From: Sisyra terminalis
Taxonomy: Eukaryota; Arthropoda; Insecta; Neuroptera; Sisyridae
Direction of reading: 5' to 3'
Length of the DNA: 64,000 nucleotides
NCBI GenBank assembly: GCA_958496175.1
Contig: OY292275.1
Span: 61,395,701 to 61,459,700 of the forward strand
The notes under the pieces are model-generated. The model was not told the origin of the DNA. It worked only from the letters and a program-made list of their open reading frames with translations, and did not search any database. Each line of letters begins with the position of its first letter. The first letter of the stretch is position 1. Below, in pieces: positions 12,361 to 25,200 of this stretch. A program made the position numbers and the translations under genes.

Positions 12361-12985
12361 GCGGCTGATACTAGAGATGGCCTCTACTCAAAATAAAACC
12401 GATTGAGTCTTTTAAATTTACACAAAATCAATTATATAATGGTTAAAAGTAGCGGTGTTTAAGGGGGGTGCTAGCACCCCTTTGCGAATATTGAAATTTT
12501 CTGGGGACGACGACTGTGGACTCCTACAAATAATAGGGGATGATTCAAGGTGGATTCGTGTTCTTTTCTTGGTAAAAGTTTGGGAATCTATACTTTATAA
12601 ATTAGGGAAATAAATACTTTCAATATTTCATCCCTCATTTCTATAAAAGTAAAGATTTCATCCCTTGTTTACGTAGGTAGAGGAAGGCTACTACTCTATA
12701 GCTTAGGGCGCCCTCGAAAGGGGGCTATCGCCCCCTGATGGGGAACTAAAACTTTCCGTAAGAACACCAATTGCTACACAAATAAACAGGGATTAACTGA
12801 GAAAATATTAAAGTTTGGGAATCTAGGATTTAATACAAACTCGTTCGAATATTTTCAATAAATACTGTATATATTTTCTTTTACAACTACATATATAACT
12901 ACGTAATATTAAAGCTGCACATTGTAGTAAAATCAAATAACCAAACTTAAAATTAAAATAAAAATACATTATCCTTATCGCTATC
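12361..12985. other. spacer downstream of the SLC17 gene
   Basis: Contains the perfect palindrome GGGGTGCTAGCACCCC (12465-12480) and a further GCCCCCTGATGGGG box (12,732-12,745) like those in the neighbouring inverted repeat, then probable SLC17 3' UTR. Confidence 0.5.
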
Positions 12986-13216
12986 TTATAAATTAACTTG
13001 TTGTAGGTCTTCTGTGTTTGATTGTTGATTTTTTGAAGATTTAACATTTGCTTGCATTTGAATTCCGTTTTCGAGCGCTTTGTCGTTTGTTTCCGGCGTC
13101 TTATAGTCGTTCCACCATTGCACTTCGCCACTGGCGAACAAAAGAAAAACGGTGTTTGTAACAAGAAAAACGCCAAACGATATCCAAAAAACTAATCGCC
13201 ATTCGCCGATTGTGTG
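12986..13216 (-). CDS. SLC17 exon 7 (TM12 and C-terminus)
   Basis: Begins HTIGEWRLVFWISFG, passes FASGEVQWWND and ends in a 40-residue polar tail with TAA at 12988-12986. The frame is joined in phase 0 from donor GTACAT at 13279. Confidence 0.92.
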   Translation of the reverse strand, partial: HTIGEWRLVFWISFGVFLVTNTVFLLFASGEVQWWNDYKTPETNDKALENGIQMQANVKSSKNQQSNTEDLQQVNL

Positions 13217-16200
13217 CTAAAAATATTGAATTTTATTGAATAAATAGTTTAATTTTGTGGATAGTTATATAATATGTACATTGGGCGTGAGAACTCCCAC
13301 TAAATATGGTGTAATAATTCCGGTAATTGCCCCAATTCCATTGACAATGGCCATGGCCGTTCCGGCATAATTTGGTGCCAAATCTAACGCGTTGACTTTC
13401 ATTCCAGGATAAAAGGCGCCCATCAAGCCCATGGCGATTGTGAAGAGGGCGACCACTTCCATCCGCTCACATCCGGCATACGATGCCCAAATTATGAAAA
13501 TGGCCGGGCCGACCGAAGCTGAAGCAAATCGGACGATATCGATTGAATCGAATTGCCTGATCGAAAAATACGTTACCTATTGTTGTGAGGGTTTTGCGTG
13601 CAGCTGTTATCGACATATATTTGCGAACAATAACCCAATCGCATAGCCATCCGGTAAAGATGCTGGTCAACCACATCACCACGTACGGCAAGCTGGAGAC
13701 GATTCCGTTGGCACCGATGTTGAATTTGAGCACGTCCTTCATGTACTTCGGAAGGTCGGTTACCATTGTAAAGAAGCCCCAATCGTGACCAATTTGAGCG
13801 CAAATCAGGGCCAGCAGGGGGACGGATGTGAACATATGCCGATAGGGTGGCGGTGGTAAATCATTATCCCTCTTTATTCCTGCAATAAACATGTAATTAG
13901 ATAAGCCGTTTATAAATTTGCACGTGCCTGACAAGAATATAAATCATACTATTCTTTTTCTTATTATCTTAATAATTTAAATACAAATTTTACGACGAAA
14001 TAATTCCTTTGATTATTTTTACGTAATTTATTGTAGTTACCACGAAATTTGGCGGACAAATAAAAAATTTCCGTTACAACAACGGAATTTTTTTCAAACA
14101 ATATCTTTTAAACTTTTAATTAATACTCAATTTTTGTTTTTAGTACCTATTTCTTCCTCCAAGTACTTCTTTTCCTCGTCGCTAATGAAAGGATGCGAGG
14201 CCGGATCACTATAACAAATCAAATTCCAAATGATCCACCAAACCACCGAAATTACTCCAAACACATAAAACACCATCGTCCAGTCATAATACTCCAAAAT
14301 AAAGCCACCCAATAGTGTGCCCAAAACTGTTCCAATTTGCGATCCGGCAAAAATCAACGATCCAATTTTGCCACGTTCATGTGCCGGAGCCCATTGTGCC
14401 AGCAGAGCGTTCAGCGCAGGATACGTTGTTCCCTGAAAAAAGTGATGCCCATGAAATATTTTTCATCTTTGAAATAGTTATGGATATAATCAAATCAAGT
14501 TATACTTCGCCTAAACCTTCGAGGATTCGAAGTGCAAGTAGCGCATATTTGCCGCCGAGTTCAACAGTGGCGGGTGTTAGCAGGGTGAACACGGCCGTGG
14601 AAAATATGCCAAGTCCGAGAGTGTGTTTTCCACCGAATTTTTCGGCTAAAATTCCGCCCGGCATGTGGGTGACGACGTAGCCCCAAAAGAACGAGCTGAG
14701 AATGAGGCCTTGCTCTTCCTCACTCCAATCGTATTGACCGCCCTGGAATTGATGGAAATGGTAATTTGGTTTGGTTTTAATTTTGATATTTCCTTAATGT
14801 TTTCGATGTTTATTTTGTTTAAGACTACAAGTATCAATTGATTAAGTTGACAAAAAAAAAATCCAGCAAAATGGGACACATGATAGCTAAAAAATGAAAA
14901 GGAATTGAAATTCTGGACTTATTGAAGACAGGGATAATCCGTGTTGAAAGGAACATTTCAACCATGCGAGAAAATAATTCTGGCATCAAGAAAATCAGAT
15001 CAGAAAAGCACTTATAAGAGAAAAAAATTGACGAAATTAATTTTTGAAAATGGATAAGACGTTGATATAACTCATAAGAGAACGGAGTACTAAAAGGTTA
15101 CTAAAAGAAAGCAGTGCAATTTCATACGATTGATTACCTTTTATATTTACTTGGCCATAAGGAAAATCTCCTTTTATTTATACTTAAAAAATAGGTATCT
15201 ATCCGAAGCTTTATTAAATTTAAAAATATTAACATTTTCATACGAATTTTTTTATGTTAAAAGTTGAAAATTTCAATTTTCTGAAAATTTTAAATTATAT
15301 AAATGTTAGTACCAGTAAAATAATGTTGTTGTATTTAATTTTTTTAATGCTTTCGATGTTTATTTTAGTATCAATTGATTAAGTTACAAACATGAAAAAA
15401 GAACTATTATCGATGACCAAAAGAAAACCTAGCAAAATGGGATACATGAGAGCTAAAAAATGGAAAGGAATTAAAATTCTGGACTTATTGAAGAAAGGGA
15501 TAAACCCATGTTGAAAGGAACAATTCAACCATGCGAGAAAATAATTCTGGCATCAAGAAAATCAGATCAGAAAAGCACTTATTAGCGAAAAAAATCGACG
15601 AAATTGATTTTTGAAAATGGATAAGACGTTGATATAACAAAGGTAGTTTTTTTTTTTGGATCTAAATTCGTTTTTGATTCAACAATTTCTTGTTTGCAGT
15701 AGTTATGATTTTCATGAAACTTATGTACTTATATTTTTTTAGATTTCAACCCAAAAAACTCATAAGAGAACGAAGGACCAGTTACTAAAAGAAATCAGGG
15801 CAGTTTAATATGATTGACCGCCTTTTCTATATCTACTTGGTCATAGGGAGAATCCTTTGTTTATACTTAAAATTAGGTATCTATCCGAAGCTTTATTCAA
15901 TTTAAAAAAATTATAATTTTCATACGAATTTTTTATGTTAAAAGTCGAAATTTTATTTCAATTTTCTGAAAATTTCAAACTATATAAATGTTAGTATCAG
16001 TAAAATAATGTTGTTGTATTTAAGTGATTAAAGCTTAACCTTGACTTAAAAAAACTGCGACATTATCGCAGAAAATTGAAGATATGATTGTCCATAAGTA
16101 GCCATATAAAAGATTTTAATATAATAATGGATTCTAATTGAGCTTAATTTACATTGGATAGTAAAGAAATTATGCAAAGTATAGTACACGTAGTAATCGT

Positions 16201-19200
16201 AGTAAATTTAGGTGCTTACCTTATGTAATCTTGTGTTATTTGTAGGCTCATCAAAAGACGGACACGTGGAATCGTCACTTGCGATATGTGTTTGGACAGG
16301 CATCACCATTTCCACAATGGCAATCGAGAGGCACACACGCATCGCATACGCCATTACAATTGCCAAAAAGCCCATTATGCCCAGCACATATCGCTGCGGA
16401 ATCAGAAAGCCTGAAATAACTCAAAAGGTTGGTCAAAGTCTTGCCATTTTTCTACGAAAAATGTTCAGTATCAAATCTAGAAATTCCCTGATTTGATTAA
16501 TACAGCTTAAGAGCTTTTAATTGAAGAAGAAAAAAGGTAAAAAATATTTGGCCTATAGTTAAGGATGCTAGTTTAAAACATTGAAAAGAAAACGTAAAGC
16601 TAATGATACCATAAATATGAACATTAAGTACAACGAATATTTAAAAGTAATTCTAAAAATTTGTACTTAAAATCTGCATGAATGAATTCACTATTTACTT
16701 ATTGTATGTATAATATGGAGTGTTCATTTGATAACTGAATGGTCGACAACAGAAGAGTGGTTAACTGGTAATTATAGCCGTTCATACTTAGACAAATTTG
16801 ACTTTACGATGTAAGCAAGGATATCAAGAATTGTCGCAAATAAAACTTTATAACTTCTGATAATCTCTGATATCAAAATTCTCGGATGTTATTCATACTT
16901 CAGCTACCACACCTTGGCTACCTTTTTTGGAAGTATAAGCATAATAATGTATAAATGCTCGAAATAGTTGTAAGAGCTTTCAATAGTGAGCTTTACAAAA
17001 GTTCACTATTTAAACTAAGAGTATAATAAAACTAGTTGATCTTTTGGAAAGCCTCTTAAAAAACAAACTTAGTTTATGGTTCACTAAATGAGTTTTCTTA
17101 AAGCTTTCTGAATTTATTAAAGGTAAATTTATTATGTTAAATAAGTTAGTTTCGGTGAAACAAACAAAGTTCTATGTATAAAAAATATTAGAATGCAAAT
17201 ATTGCGATAAAATTCACGAATTTCAATTCAACCTTGTGCGTCCACATTTAGACAATTATAACTAATTATTTATAGAGATATCGAGCTCCAATACACATTT
17301 TACGTAAATTGTGTTCATTATTTGAATTATAAATTGTACACTGACATTGCAATTGATAATATTTAATACCAAGAATAATAAAAACGAGGTCTTTGTCAAA
17401 TGTTACAAGGGCTTAGGCAATATTTTTTACATGGAACGAATTCGATATGAGGTTGGTCGGTTGACTGGCTGGCCACGATTTATTAAGAATCGCCGCCACT
17501 TCTTCGACCATTAATTGGTCTAATTGAGTAGGTAATAGATTTATTAGGGATGGGTTTTTGTATTCGGTGTTATATTTTTTATTTCTGGAAGAATTTTTAA
17601 AGTTTTCAACTAGTCAGTTATTAGGGATATGATTGGTTTTTTGGAATCAAAATTTTGAATAGTTTTACGAAGAAAAATTTAATTTTATACTTGAAATTCT
17701 GAGCCAGTTGTTTCAAGAAATCAACTTAACGATTATTTGTTTTAATTGTCCTGGATTATAGATCCCAAATTATGTTTCCTATAGCCTAAAGCAGGAACCC
17801 TCAACCCTATACCTATGGGCACATGGTGCCCGCCGGTTCTTCCCATATGATCTTTTCTATCTATTTGAACTTTGCACATGCACTTTTAACAATATCTAAC
17901 TATAACTTTACCTAAGAAAATAAATAATGTCTATTGCTCGATAATGGACAAAAAGTTAAAGGTCTTTGGCCTAAAAAATTGAAAGTATTCCTGATGATTC
18001 CAAAAAAAATATTTTTACAACTGAGGCCTTTATTTTCATCTTATTGATCCCGGGTGGTACACGAAAATAGGGCAGCATATTGACATTGATAATTCCATAA
18101 AACAGTGGGTCCCAAAGTAGATTGGGCTCCGACCCATCTCTAACAAAAATTTCCAATCTTGGGGCCCACTTAATTGTTTTAGAGAAAAAGGGCATAGAAA
18201 TTGGTAATATTTTAAAGTATTGAAAATATCAAATTCATCATTAGGATTCACTTAATATTCGATTGCGATCCATAGTTGAGGAAATACTGTTATAAAAACA
18301 GTGGAGTAACTAAATTTTTTAGACCAATAAGCAAATTCCAATTACGGAGCCCCTACTAATATTTCAACTGTTAATACAAAGTAAAGTTATTTTTTTAGCT
18401 TAAGTTAATAACAAGATATAAATTTAATTTTCCATAAATCTATTTATAATCTCCTAAGCATAAAAAATGACAAATTTCCGATATTGTCATTACGATATTA
18501 ATATTAAATAAGTCAATTTTTAAAGCCGGAGGCTTCAAAGTATTGCTTCAAATTGCTTCCCTGAATTTGAAGAATTTAAAGGTGTTTGATTTTTTACCAA
18601 TTATTTTGATTAATGATAAAAAAAAGGGGTGGCGAAATCACATTTTACCCCTCTGGCCCTTATAGCACAAAAAGATTTCATTACTTTTCAAGTGCTCTTG
18701 TCTACATAGCGCTACTGTATCCTTTGAAAGCTTCACAAAAGCTCAAGAGGATGCGGGGAATAATACTCAAGTGATCAAAGAAATGATTTCGAATCATTGG
18801 ATGAATAAAATTAATTGTTTACCAAACTTGAATTTCAAATTATTGTATTTGCTGTATTTGTAAGTTGGGTGCTAAATTTAATTGTTACCAACAATAGTTT
18901 TATGTTAAAGCTTCTTATAAGTCAATGGGGGAAAGGGGGTGTCATTGGTCCTATGGGGAATCATTGATCTAAGAAGTATAAAGAGGGATTTATGGGGAAT
19001 AAAGTTTAAAAGTTTGCAGCCATTATTTCGCAGTTGTTATGAGCAAACTTTCATTTTTATTTGTTGAAAGAAATACAAAATTATTTAATAAGACAATGGT
19101 TGATTTTTGCTTATTAATTCGTGCTCCTCTACGGAAAATGTGGAAATATTTTTCAAAAAAACTTTTCAATACTTCTAAAGTTTTATTTTGGACAAAAATT

Positions 19201-22200
19201 TGCTGTATTTCTCTTAAGAAGACAACAATTAATGAGTAAAAGTCGATTTTAGTAAATTAGTGAAGTATATGGTATAGGCCATATTTTTGCAACAGTAGAA
19301 TTGAACTTCTGTAAATTTTCTTTTTAAACTATTTCATTATTATTATTTTTTTCCTTATCCCTCTTAGATCAGTGGTTCCCAACGGGAGTGATTTTTGATC
19401 CCCTTCCATTCCGCAATGGTTTATGGCAAAAGTATTAATCATGATTTTATGGAGGGCCAGATTTAAGATTTTTATTTTTGCAACTGACCAAAGAAAATGT
19501 TACATAAATTTTACATAAATAACATCAAATTTTAATAGGATAGACCTGGTTTAAGGGAAGCTTAGAAGAAGGGAAATTATTGAGATAAATGAAATTGAGG
19601 ACATTGGGAATAAATGAAATCTCTGCATGCTATAAATCATAAGAAAAATTTGTTGTAATTATAAGGTATTAGCCATTTTTTTTTAAAACTATAAGCATTA
19701 CATTATTAGGGAGTAGATCAAAGCTTTTAGCGATTCCTTATCCTTACAAGTATAACGAACTCTGGTAACAATTAAATAGTCTATCAAATTCTTCAAGTTC
19801 AAACGGTAAAAAAAATCAAATTTATTGAAATTGTATTTTTTTATAAAATTTGCATAAGTCTAGCGATTAGAGATGTAGCGTGTAAATTTTTGCAGGTCTT
19901 AAATTTCCATTGACATCGAATCAAAAACGATAAATTTGTCGGTGCGATAACAATCGCACATTAGGTATGATGGTGGTTGCATTTTTTTTTTTTTGCTAAA
20001 TTATAACTGTTTATTATGCATTTGACAGACTGTTTTGCATCAAGCAAAGACCTTAGGCTGTACAAATTTAGAAAATATTATGCAAGGCAATCAAGATTGT
20101 ATATATATGTATATATATTTTCAAATGTTTCCAACACATCTTGTAACACTTATCGATTTCTATTCAAAGATTTCAATCGGGTTTTATTTTCTTTATTTAT
20201 TTTTTCTCTATGAAATGAAAAATATTGATTTTTGATTAACAAGTCGAAAAATAACGACGACAATTTGCTGGTAGAAGAAAATCAATTTGAACAATTGCGT
20301 GGGCAATTTAAATCACGTTTTTTTTTCTAAAGAATTTGTTGTTTTTAAAGATTCGCTTTAGTAATTGTATATTTGTAGTTATATGATATGATTTGAAAAT
20401 CAATAAAGGTTGCATATTAGACTGATTCAAAAAAAATTATAATTTTTTTTTCTTAATTATATCGAAAATATCGTTGGAAATGACAAAAAGAAAATCCTGT
20501 TAAAATTTAATATTAATATTAAAAGGTGCCGCATCGCAAATTTCGATTTTCCATATAAATAACATGGGAACAATATTCTCTTGCACTTTGGAATTTTATA
20601 GCTCACGTTGGTGACAATATTTCGGAATGACCAAGGTACATTCTTGTAGAAAATTGAACGATCTACAAGAAAGGTTTCGTAAAAGTTTTTGATATATTTA
20701 TTCCTTCAAAAGTTATTCGAGGTCAAAGTTGAACTAATGAGAAATTTTAATATTTTTTCAATTTTTTGACGCAACCATCAATTTTATGAGAAAATTTTAT
20801 AGGATATTTTTTGTAGAGCACTTTTTTTCCTATAACTTATCTCCATAAAAGTTTTTGATATTTTTCACAGGTCCTAAGTTATTTAATTAAAATTAAAAAA
20901 ATAATTTTTATGTTTAAAATATAATAATGCAGGGAATTTTCAGTTTCATGCCAATAGCTTAGGATCTGTAAAAAATAGCAAAAACTTTTATAAAGATAAG
21001 TCATAGAAAAAAAGGTCTCTACAAAAAATGTTCCATAAAATTTTCTTATAAAATTGATGGTTGCGTCAAAAAGTTGAAAAAATATTAAAATTTCTCTTTA
21101 GTTCAACTTTGCCCTCGAATAACTTTTGAAGGAATAAATATATGAAAAACTCGTAAGAGACCTTTTTTGTAGATCGTTCAATTTTCTACAAGAATATACC
21201 TTGGTCATTCCGAAATATTGTCACCAACGTGAGCTATAAAATTCCAAAGTGCGCAGAGAATATTGTTCCCATGTTATTTAAATGGAAAATCGAAATTTGC
21301 GATACGGCACCCCTTTAATATTAATATTAAAAGCTTAAACTTTCCAGGATATTTTTTTTGTTATTCCCAACAATATTTTCGATATAATTAAGAAAAAAAA
21401 AAATTCATCATTTTTTTTGAATCAGTCTAATGTATATAGATCATAGTTCGGTTTAAGAAGGTATTCGAATTTTGCAATGCAAAAAGGGAAATGTGTCAAA
21501 ATATTGCGCCGCCATTAGTGTCTTTGGAGTACTAGCTTAAATCGAAATTATGTGTATTCTGTAAGGTAACTATGGTAACATAAGTTAGTACTCCAAACAC
21601 TCTTGTGGCAGCGCCATATATTGGCACATATTCAAATTTATCATTCGATGAAATTCTGGAACTAAAATTCATAAATTTTTAATGATTTCATAGCCTTAAT
21701 TGTCCAAGAAAGTATATTATTAACACTTCAGCAATATATCAGATATTTATCTCTAAAGCAAAAGAATTCCGTTTGGTTTTACTTAAAAAATAATCCCTGG
21801 TTACACCATTTTTTTTCTTCTTAGACTTCCTCAAAACTTAATAAATTTATGCGTACTTTCCAATGCAAACCAAGTGCTACTTGCATAAGCAATTTCGAGC
21901 GATAAATTTCGATTTTACCAAGAAAAAGTTATAAAAATGGAAATGACAAATTATTACGAGGAAAACTTTTCGACAAATGATCCGTAAATCAATCAGGAAA
22001 AGATCCTTCTTGAATTTCTAAAATGATCGAAATTTCCAAACCACAGATCGTAAATCATTTGAATTGTATTTCAAAACTATGCTAAACTAATGCAAATAAA
22101 TAAATCATTCATTTAAATTAAAAAAAAAAATACGTTTTTTACGATATTTACTTGGGCTTATTTTTTTTTTAAGTTTTTGTCAACATTGACCAGATATGTG

Positions 22201-25200
22201 CGAAACTAGCGTTTCTCAAATTGTTCAACCCGCTAACCGATAGAAGATCAACGAAAATGTTTATCTACTTATCAATTTTTATTAATTTTTAATATGTGTT
22301 AGAAAATTTCAAATTATTACACCAAAATTGAAAGCTCTAACGCAATTTTAAACTGCTGAATTAATCAAATGCAATATAAACCTACAGTTTGAGAAACTTC
22401 TGCTTTGCAAAACATTTTAAAATTTATTAATTTGTTAAATATTTGAATAATCGTTTGTAAATTTGGAAAAACAAATACTTTCCAATGTTTACATAAAATT
22501 AATTCTTGGAACTTATTTTTTGTAAGTTCACGAAAAAATCCAAATCGAGGTCAATGGAAAATTGAAATTTTTCATCAAAAGATCAAATTTCTCCATCAAT
22601 CTCTCCTCAATATCAAATTTATTTAAAAAAAAAAATTCAAGTCAAATATTTTCATCCCAAGGCATTAAAGCATAACTAAGCAAACCGGAAATTTCATTAA
22701 ATTGTCATTTTGTCATAATCAAGGCTTTTGATATTAGCAAATGGGAAAAAAATTGCATCTAATTTTTTGTTTTAATTTTTGTATTAGTTCCCCTATAGTT
22801 TTGTCATGTTTTACCAATAACAATTAAATAAAAAAAAACAGATACAGCACGAGCGTAAAACTAATAACAACTTCCATAAACAATATGAAGGTTTGCCAGC
22901 CGTTTAATCAACAATAAGTCCTCGCAATTGATATTCCATGCTTTATAAATATGTTAATTCTAATATCTTTTTGATTCGATTAATTACCGTGCATGATTGC
23001 AAAGTTGGTGGATATTTTTTGAAGTGAAATAATATAAAGTTTCTTCTTCAAAAAAAATAAAAAACAAAATATTAAAATAAAAAATATTAAATTTATAGCC
23101 ATTACAATTTAAGATAGCAATAAAATATGGTTATTAAAGCATATGCAATAGACTGATTCAAAATGTGGAATTTTTTTTCTTAATTATATCGAAAATATTG
23201 TTGGGAATGACAAAAAAAAATCCTGTGAAAGTTTAGGCTCTTAATGTTAATATTAAGAGGTGCCGCATCGCAAATTTCGATTTTCCATTTAAATAACATG
23301 GGAACAATATTCTCTTGCACTTTGGAATTTTATAGCTCACGTTGGTGACAATATTTCGGAATGACCACGGTATATTCTTGTAGAAAATTGAACGATCTAC
23401 AAAAAAGGTCTTGTACAAGTTTTTGATATATTTATTCCTTCAAGAGTTATCCGAGGTCAAAGTTGAACTAAAGAGAAGTTTTAATATTTTTTCAATTTTT
23501 TGACGCAACCATCAATTTTATGAGAAAATTTTATGGGATATTTTTTGTAGAGCACTTTTTTTTCTATAACATATCTCTATAAAAGTTTTTGATATTTTTT
23601 ACAGGTTCTAAGTTATTTGCAATGATTTGAAAATTCCCTGAATTATATTTTTAACATAATTTTTTTTTTATTTTAATTAAGTAACTTAGGACCTGTGAAA
23701 GATATAAACAACTTTTATAGATAAGTTATAGAAAAAGAAGTGCTCAACTAAAAATGTCCTATAAAATTTTCTCATAAAATTGATAGTTGCGTCAAAAAAT
23801 TGAAAAAAAATTAAAATTTCTCTTTAGTTCAACTTTGACCTCGGATAACTTTTGAAGGAATAAATATATCAAAAACTTGCCCGAGACCTTTTTCGTAGAT
23901 CGTTCAATTTTCTACAAGAATATACCTTGGTCATTCCGAAATATTGTCACCAACGTGAGCTATAAAATTCCAAAGTGCAAGAGAATATTGTTCCCATGTT
24001 ATTTAAATGGAAAACCGAAATTTGCGATGCGGCACCTCTTAATATTAATATTAAAAGCTTAAACTTTCCAGGATATTTTTTTTGTCATTCCCATCAATAT
24101 TTTCGATATAATTAAGAAAAAAAAATCATAATTTTTTTTGAATCAGTCTAATATACATAGATATTGTGAAAATAATGCTATAATAAAATTCTTTGGAAGT
24201 TAATACATAGAAAATTAAGAGCCGATGGACCTCTATGAAGGTCCAAAACTAAACTTATCAATTAAACCACATTTAAGTGATTATTATAAAAGACAATAAC
24301 GTTTTTTTTTACTTATTTAGTTTTATAAGAATGGGAAAAAAAATTCCTACTTTATCTTAAGTATTTAAAGAATTGTTTTTTGAAAAAGAAAAACAATTAG
24401 CTGATAAACTCTAGAAAGTATAAAATTTAATTATATCATAGTATGTGGCCTTGGTTAGCTTCTTTTTTTTATACAAATATTGTACATTGTTAATTATGAT
24501 TTTTTTTACCATAAAATATAGGATAATAAAGTGTCGAAAAAAAATGTACATAGAATTTGTGTTCAGCTTAAAACTAGCCGGGATATTATTTCAAATTGTT
24601 CTCTTAAATTATTAATTATATTGATATAATAGACCAGATTTCGAGGATAGAATTGCCTATAGAAAATGTTTAAATACTTCTTTTTTATCAACGAACTTTT
24701 TTAGAGAAAATTGAATAGTAAAACACTGTTTTCCGAATATTAATCCACTGCCAAGAATCCAATTGATATCGTCCACCAATTGATATCGAAACCATCTACA
24801 ATAGATGCAGAATCAGTGGTTTATATTATGGGTTTGATCGAACCCCAAGGGTTCGGTGAGTCAGTCTTACAGGTTCGGCGGAGGTCAAAACGCACCTCTA
24901 AATCATATAACCTTTATTTTAAATTTGAAAAAATCATATTTTTTTCTAAAGGGATCAGTGAATTAGTTTATGAAACTGGTGGGAGTCCGTACCTTCAATA
25001 AGGTTAAGAACCACTGATTTAATCGAAGGAAAAAGGATGACTTGATCTTTTTCCAGAAATTCTGGTACAATATAGGTTTATTTCTGCTGGGGCCAAAAAA
25101 TTTGCCTACAATAGTCCAAGTTAGTAATAATAACCACTGTACTGATATAAAATTTTTTGATGGTTCCTTCTCCTTAATGGTTAAAGGATTGTATTTAGTT

